A stretch of 64,000 nt of DNA from positions 144,576,127 to 144,640,126 of the forward strand of contig NC_134833.1 in NCBI RefSeq assembly GCF_004210375.1, written 5' to 3'. Position numbers and translations under genes: made by a program. The DNA comes from Tachypleus tridentatus (taxonomy: Eukaryota; Arthropoda; Merostomata; Xiphosura; Limulidae). Shown here one piece after another: positions 60,116-64,000 of the stretch (its first letter is position 1; each line of letters begins with the position of its first letter). Under the pieces are notes generated by a model. It saw only the letters and a program-made list of their open reading frames with translations. It did no database searches and was not told the origin of the DNA.

Positions 60116-61012
60116 ATGAAAACTTCTGACCAGACATTCAGTTTTAAGAAGTTCAAGACTGTTCCTGGAATTGGAATTATTTTGGGAATGACATCAGAAT
60201 TCATGTATTTTCTGGCGATCCTGAATTTGAAACTGGTGTCAGAAATTAGTCCCGCACAGTTTCTGGTAACTAAAGCTCTTATCCCGTGGGAAATTTATAA
60301 TGTTTTTATTATTTATTCGAAAGTCAATTACATTGGAGAAGAAGGAGAAAGAATTATTTTGTTTTTTAGAGCTATATTTCGTGGAATAGTAAAAGCCCTA
60401 ATGATATACTGTGTTCATTGGCTCCCTCTTGCGGATGCTTCCACAATCTATTCCTCTTCTCCAGTGTTCATTAGTTTGCTTGCTCACTTGGTTTTGAGAG
60501 AACCTTGTGGGGCTTACAATGTATTCGTCTTAATGCTGACGATGACGGGCATTGTTTTAATTATCAGACCAACGTTTATCGTAGGAACCTTCCAAGATAT
60601 TCATGACGTAGATAATCGGTGGAGAGAAATTACGATTGGATGTTCTGCGTGTCTATTGAAAGCTTGTTGCTATACAATGGCCCGTAAACTTCAAAAAACA
60701 CCATCTCAAGTTGCGGCCGCCATGATGTTTACCTTTAGCCTTGTTGTGGGATATTTTCTAGTGTTCTTGTTCGACGAAATTCAAATATCATCTTGTGGCA
60801 GAAACAGTGTTCTTGTTGTGAGTTTTGGCATCTTTATGATGCTGAATCAACTCCTCACCACAATGGCCTTACAAGTGGAAAATGCTGGACCAGTGTCTGT
60901 TGCTCAAAGTCTAAATATAATTATAGCCTTTTTGTTCGATTTTCATATTAAATACCATCGCCACCTATACAGTATTTGTGGCGCTGTTTTAATTTTGTTG
61001 GAGTTCTTTTAA
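60116..61012 (+). CDS. SLC35G1-like EamA drug/metabolite transporter, copy D (298 codons)
   Basis: This is the best-preserved copy. ATG at 60116 was chosen because 'MKTSDQTFSF' is shared by all four copies; an upstream in-frame GTG is not a plausible start in a eukaryote. The protein is strongly hydrophobic with about nine or ten membrane segments. The first EamA repeat carries 'LADASTIYSSSPVFISLLAH' (residues 106-125) and 'LVLREPCGAY' (125-134). The second repeat (about 174-290) carries 'LQVENAGPVSVAQSLNIII'. Relatives are multi-pass membrane proteins of about 300-370 residues; substrate unknown. Relative to copy C, a 2-base and then a 1-base deletion put residues about 275-285 out of frame, and another 1-base deletion replaces the '..FVGVLLTTL' end with 'LLEFF'. 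AATAAA at 61021 could be a polyadenylation signal. Whether it works is uncertain because the last membrane segments are altered. Confidence 0.7.
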   Translation: MKTSDQTFSFKKFKTVPGIGIILGMTSEFMYFLAILNLKLVSEISPAQFLVTKALIPWEIYNVFIIYSKVNYIGEEGERIILFFRAIFRGIVKALMIYCVHWLPLADASTIYSSSPVFISLLAHLVLREPCGAYNVFVLMLTMTGIVLIIRPTFIVGTFQDIHDVDNRWREITIGCSACLLKACCYTMARKLQKTPSQVAAAMMFTFSLVVGYFLVFLFDEIQISSCGRNSVLVVSFGIFMMLNQLLTTMALQVENAGPVSVAQSLNIIIAFLFDFHIKYHRHLYSICGAVLILLEFF

Positions 61013-62802
61013 GAACATTAAATAAAGTGAATTATTTCTTAATATTTTAACATAACAATTTACTTCGTGCTGTTATTAATATTATTTGGTTTCTATTATT
61101 TTTGCATAATAACTTTATTACTGTTTTATTATTATTATTTCAAACCTTTCGATAACCGATGCTCGTAATGTAGTTCACAATAAATAGTTTTAACACTAAT
61201 GCTTGAAGCTAAGTATATTACTTTCGATTGATATCAAATATACTTCAAAAATTTTACGGTAGTTTCCATGCTCTTCGCCTGAGTTTTCTTTACTGAAACA
61301 TTTTTGTGTAAGATATTGAAGCTACGCTTTATTTCAGTTATGTGTTAGATCGATAAATTATGTTGTATTCGAAGAATAATTGACACTATGAGACAAACAA
61401 ATTAATGTAGGGGTAAACTTATTTCACAAAACTAAATGACGTAATACAGGTTATAATCGATCACACATTTATGTAAGTATTAACTGTAATTTTAATTTGC
61501 TCGTTTTAGCCAACAATGTTATTATTATCAATATTATTTTATTTTGAAGTATTAACTAAGAAACCGTACTGTGTTTGTCAGTCAAAATATCTTTCTATCG
61601 TGTTTTATATCACGAACGATTCATATTCTATCATAAGAAAACAATAATACTTATGTTGTTTATTAGAGTTTTCGATGTGTATATTTTATATCTCAGAAAA
61701 CCATATATATGTATATATATATATTGTCCATCTACCGGTTGGTAAAAATATGTTGATATTAAATCTCATACTTAAACTGATTCTGAAAACCAATTAAAAA
61801 ACACTACAGTGAAGAGTTATCTATGTATGATAGAAAAGTAAATGCAATAAGTGTGAAAACGATGAAATTTCAATAGTTCTATTCAAAGCTATAATTATGT
61901 TAGGACAGTTTATATCAAGGAATTGTGAGATTTGTGAAAATGTAATATATTTAATTGGATAAAATCTGTTATTGGTTTATTTTTATGTGTAGCTCTTAGA
62001 TAAAAAACACCAATATTAAATAACTAAAAGTAATTAGTTGGACACAGTTAAATTGATAAGAAAGATTCTGAGCTTATTTTCAATACAATAATAATCCTTC
62101 AAATATTGCCTCTTCTATTTCTTCATTGTTAAACGTGTATTGTGATATTCCCTCCTGTTCGCTAAATTTGTAGAAGATTCCCGAGTGTAAGAATCAACAA
62201 CGTATACGAGTTCTACCGGTTGGTAAAAGTATGTTGATATTAAATCTCATATTTCAACTGATTCTGAAAACCAATTAAAAAGCTCTACAGTGAAGAGTTA
62301 TCTATGTATGATAGAAAAGTAAAGGAGATAGATATGCAAACGTACATCGTATATGTAGCTAAATACCAATATTGTTGAATTAGCTGAAATTTCTAGAAAA
62401 TTTCCTCTCAAACCTATAAGTGGTATATACTGTTGATTTGCTACGGTTTGTAAACTATAAGCCTTGGGAGCTATAACTGTGAATAAAGTTTATTAGTCGG
62501 AAAACTACAAATACTGACCAGGAACATTTATATGTTGGAACAGTTACAAACTATTTAAAATCAGCGGATTATCATGAAACGTTAGTATTTCTACTAAAGT
62601 ATTAACTACTTTCAGCCGTGAAAATCTGACGTGCAAACAGAAAAGAGGTTCATGTTTACCTGTTAAATAAATTGTACCGACATGAACTCGAAATTAATTC
62701 ACTCATCGTCAACCGTTGATAAGATATTTATTTCCAGACCACATAGAAGACTGATTTGTTTTTGTTAGTTTGTATGATTTTTGTATATAAAATCGTTATT
62801 TG
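61013..62802. other. 3' flank of copy D and gene-less spacer with a 112-bp repeat
   Basis: The first 250 bases match the 3' flank of copy A reversed. A direct repeat of about 112 bases lies at 61731-61842 and 62212-62323 ('tctaccggttggtaaaa', 'gaagagttatctatgtatga'). A TA-rich microsatellite sits at 61702-61725. No gene seen. Confidence 0.6.
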
Positions 62803-63722
62803 TAACAACTATTTGTTAAAACAATTATTGAAATTATGTCATCAATAATATATTAAAATATATTTGTTTTAAGAAATAAAACTGTATATGAATCTGTTGC
62901 CATACATCAGTAATTTATACACCTCCATATTTAATTAACTTCTACATTAAATGAAAATTTAATTTAGTTTCAGGATATTTGTTATCAGAAAACCTAAAAT
63001 AATAAGTTAGAGACTCGCCCAAGATAAATTATAACACGTAACAGTAGAAATAAAAAATGTTTTTAGTTTCTGCTGTCAGTGAAAGAGAAAAACTTAAGTT
63101 AGAGGTAACGAATATTTTATTGTTAAAGACAAACAGGTGCACGAAAACGTTTATTGGCAATATGAGCTCTTTGAAAAGAAAAATGCAGAGGTTGTGTGTT
63201 AAGAAGTGGTGATAACGTAAGTCGAGAGGGTCTCTGATGATGTCATTGAAATTGAAGCTAACAATATGATGAACGCATTCAAAGTGATTCATTAATATAC
63301 CTGACACATTACATTAGATAAACTGCATGCATCATTTGGACATAGCCAATCGGCGACAGTTGAATTTCCATCTGTAGATAGCATAAAATATTTCTTCAGA
63401 ATTTACGTGGGAAATAAAATATAATATTAGTTGCTCCATATTATTGAAGAGACATTGTTTGACAGAAGAGAAGGATAAACCTGAAAAGGGAAAACAATTT
63501 TTAGTGTTTAACTCTAGTGGAAAAGATAGTCGAATATTGATTTTATGTACAAGAATGAACCTACAGTTACTGTCGAATTGTGATCGTTTGTACACTGATT
63601 GAACGTTAAATACCGTTTAACGATACATTGCCATCCCTCTAATTTATACCTTGTTGCACTATAAATATGAACAAACATATATTAGATATGTTATAGAGTT
63701 AAAGTTAAATTCTGTGTCTATA
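62803..63722 (+). repeat. Block L, right copy
   Basis: Co-linear with 41-925; it carries an extra part around 63140-63235. The open frames at 63029-63595 lie inside this repeat, and their frame is not kept in the left copy. Confidence 0.8.
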
Positions 63723-63789
63723 CTAGCAATTTTTTAACTTGTAATAATGAAAGAACGTAACATTGAATTTCCACGCTCACTTAATCGAC

Positions 63790-64000
63790 GTTTATTTGCC
63801 CATATTTTTCGGTGTTCTTATTGTTTGTTTAATATATAATATTTCTGTAGATATAACCTAAAATCCCATTTGCTTTACCATTTAAAATAGAACACTTTTT
63901 GGATGGTCTTAAAAAGTGATGAACTATTTATTACACGAAGATTTCGTTCTTACAAACTATACTTGTAATTCCAATGATGATAACTCACATACGATATCTT
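63790..64000 (-). pseudogene. CR1-like LINE relic, RT thumb region (cut by window end)
   Basis: The plus strand shows 'aaaatcccatttgctttacc' and 'acactttttggatggtctta', matching 44355-44420 of the CR1 relic in unit C. On the minus strand this reads 'LNGKANGILGYIYRNILY'-like, where the family has its 'KANRMLGFI.RNF' region. Confidence 0.6.

Noticed and set aside
63029..63595. Two open frames of 92 and 87 codons
   Set aside because: They sit in block L; the homologous left copy (41-925) has no matching open frames.

Overview
This window looks like AT-rich, repeat-packed nuclear DNA of an invertebrate, with no operons and no compact genes. Its most common repeat is a tRNA-derived SINE (called SINE-1 here). 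I associate that SINE with horseshoe crab sequences (Limulus/Tachypleus), so a xiphosuran chelicerate is my best guess; this is recognition from memory, not a database match. The only host-type protein gene I can support is an EamA/drug-metabolite-transporter gene resembling solute carrier family 35 member G1 (SLC35G1). It is present four times: copies A (6137-7040, minus), B (18104-18768, minus), C (40257-41197, plus) and D (60116-61012, plus). A, B and C are broken. D keeps a 298-codon open frame with small lesions near its C-terminus.

The copies lie in a mosaic of repeated blocks. I named the blocks from homology seen by eye: G (the gene with its flanks), R (a degenerate 38-bp tandem array), H and J (non-coding blocks after R and a CR1-like relic), K (a short segment after J) and L (a 0.9-kb segment at both ends of the window). 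Read in gene direction, the apparent ancestral unit is G - R - CR1 relic - H - J - K, about 13 kb. Units A and B (about 0-10 kb and 12.6-20 kb) run in minus orientation. The H-J piece at 20.5-24.7 kb, the C unit (35.9-48.7 kb), the gene-less F fragment (49.1-51.5 kb) and D run in plus orientation. Gene-less E (52.2-53.8 kb) faces back, and 54.4-55.3 kb is another distal G fragment. A stretch from about 24.7 to 35.9 kb has no block homology I can see and separates the two arms of this inverted arrangement.

Mobile elements explain most of the rest. There is a Tc1/mariner element with long inverted repeats (14437-16065) at the edge of an inverted J block. There are two decayed hAT elements of the BED-finger/GTF2IRD2 and ZBED5 type (28.65-30.65 kb; 37.44-39.86 kb). 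CR1-like LINE relics sit at 2.9-3.6, 43.7-45.6, 50.2-50.6 and 63.8-64 kb. One internally deleted I/Jockey-group LINE lies at 55.3-58.1 kb. Three tRNA-derived SINE families share a 3' tail. A 40-bp minisatellite with higher-order structure lies at 11914-12620.

The genes do not form a pathway. The window reads as a locus where a transporter gene was amplified in direct and inverted copies, most copies then decayed, and transposons and SINEs accumulated on the duplicates. The paralogous copies give empty-site evidence for several insertions. Block edges are approximate because no alignment program was available.
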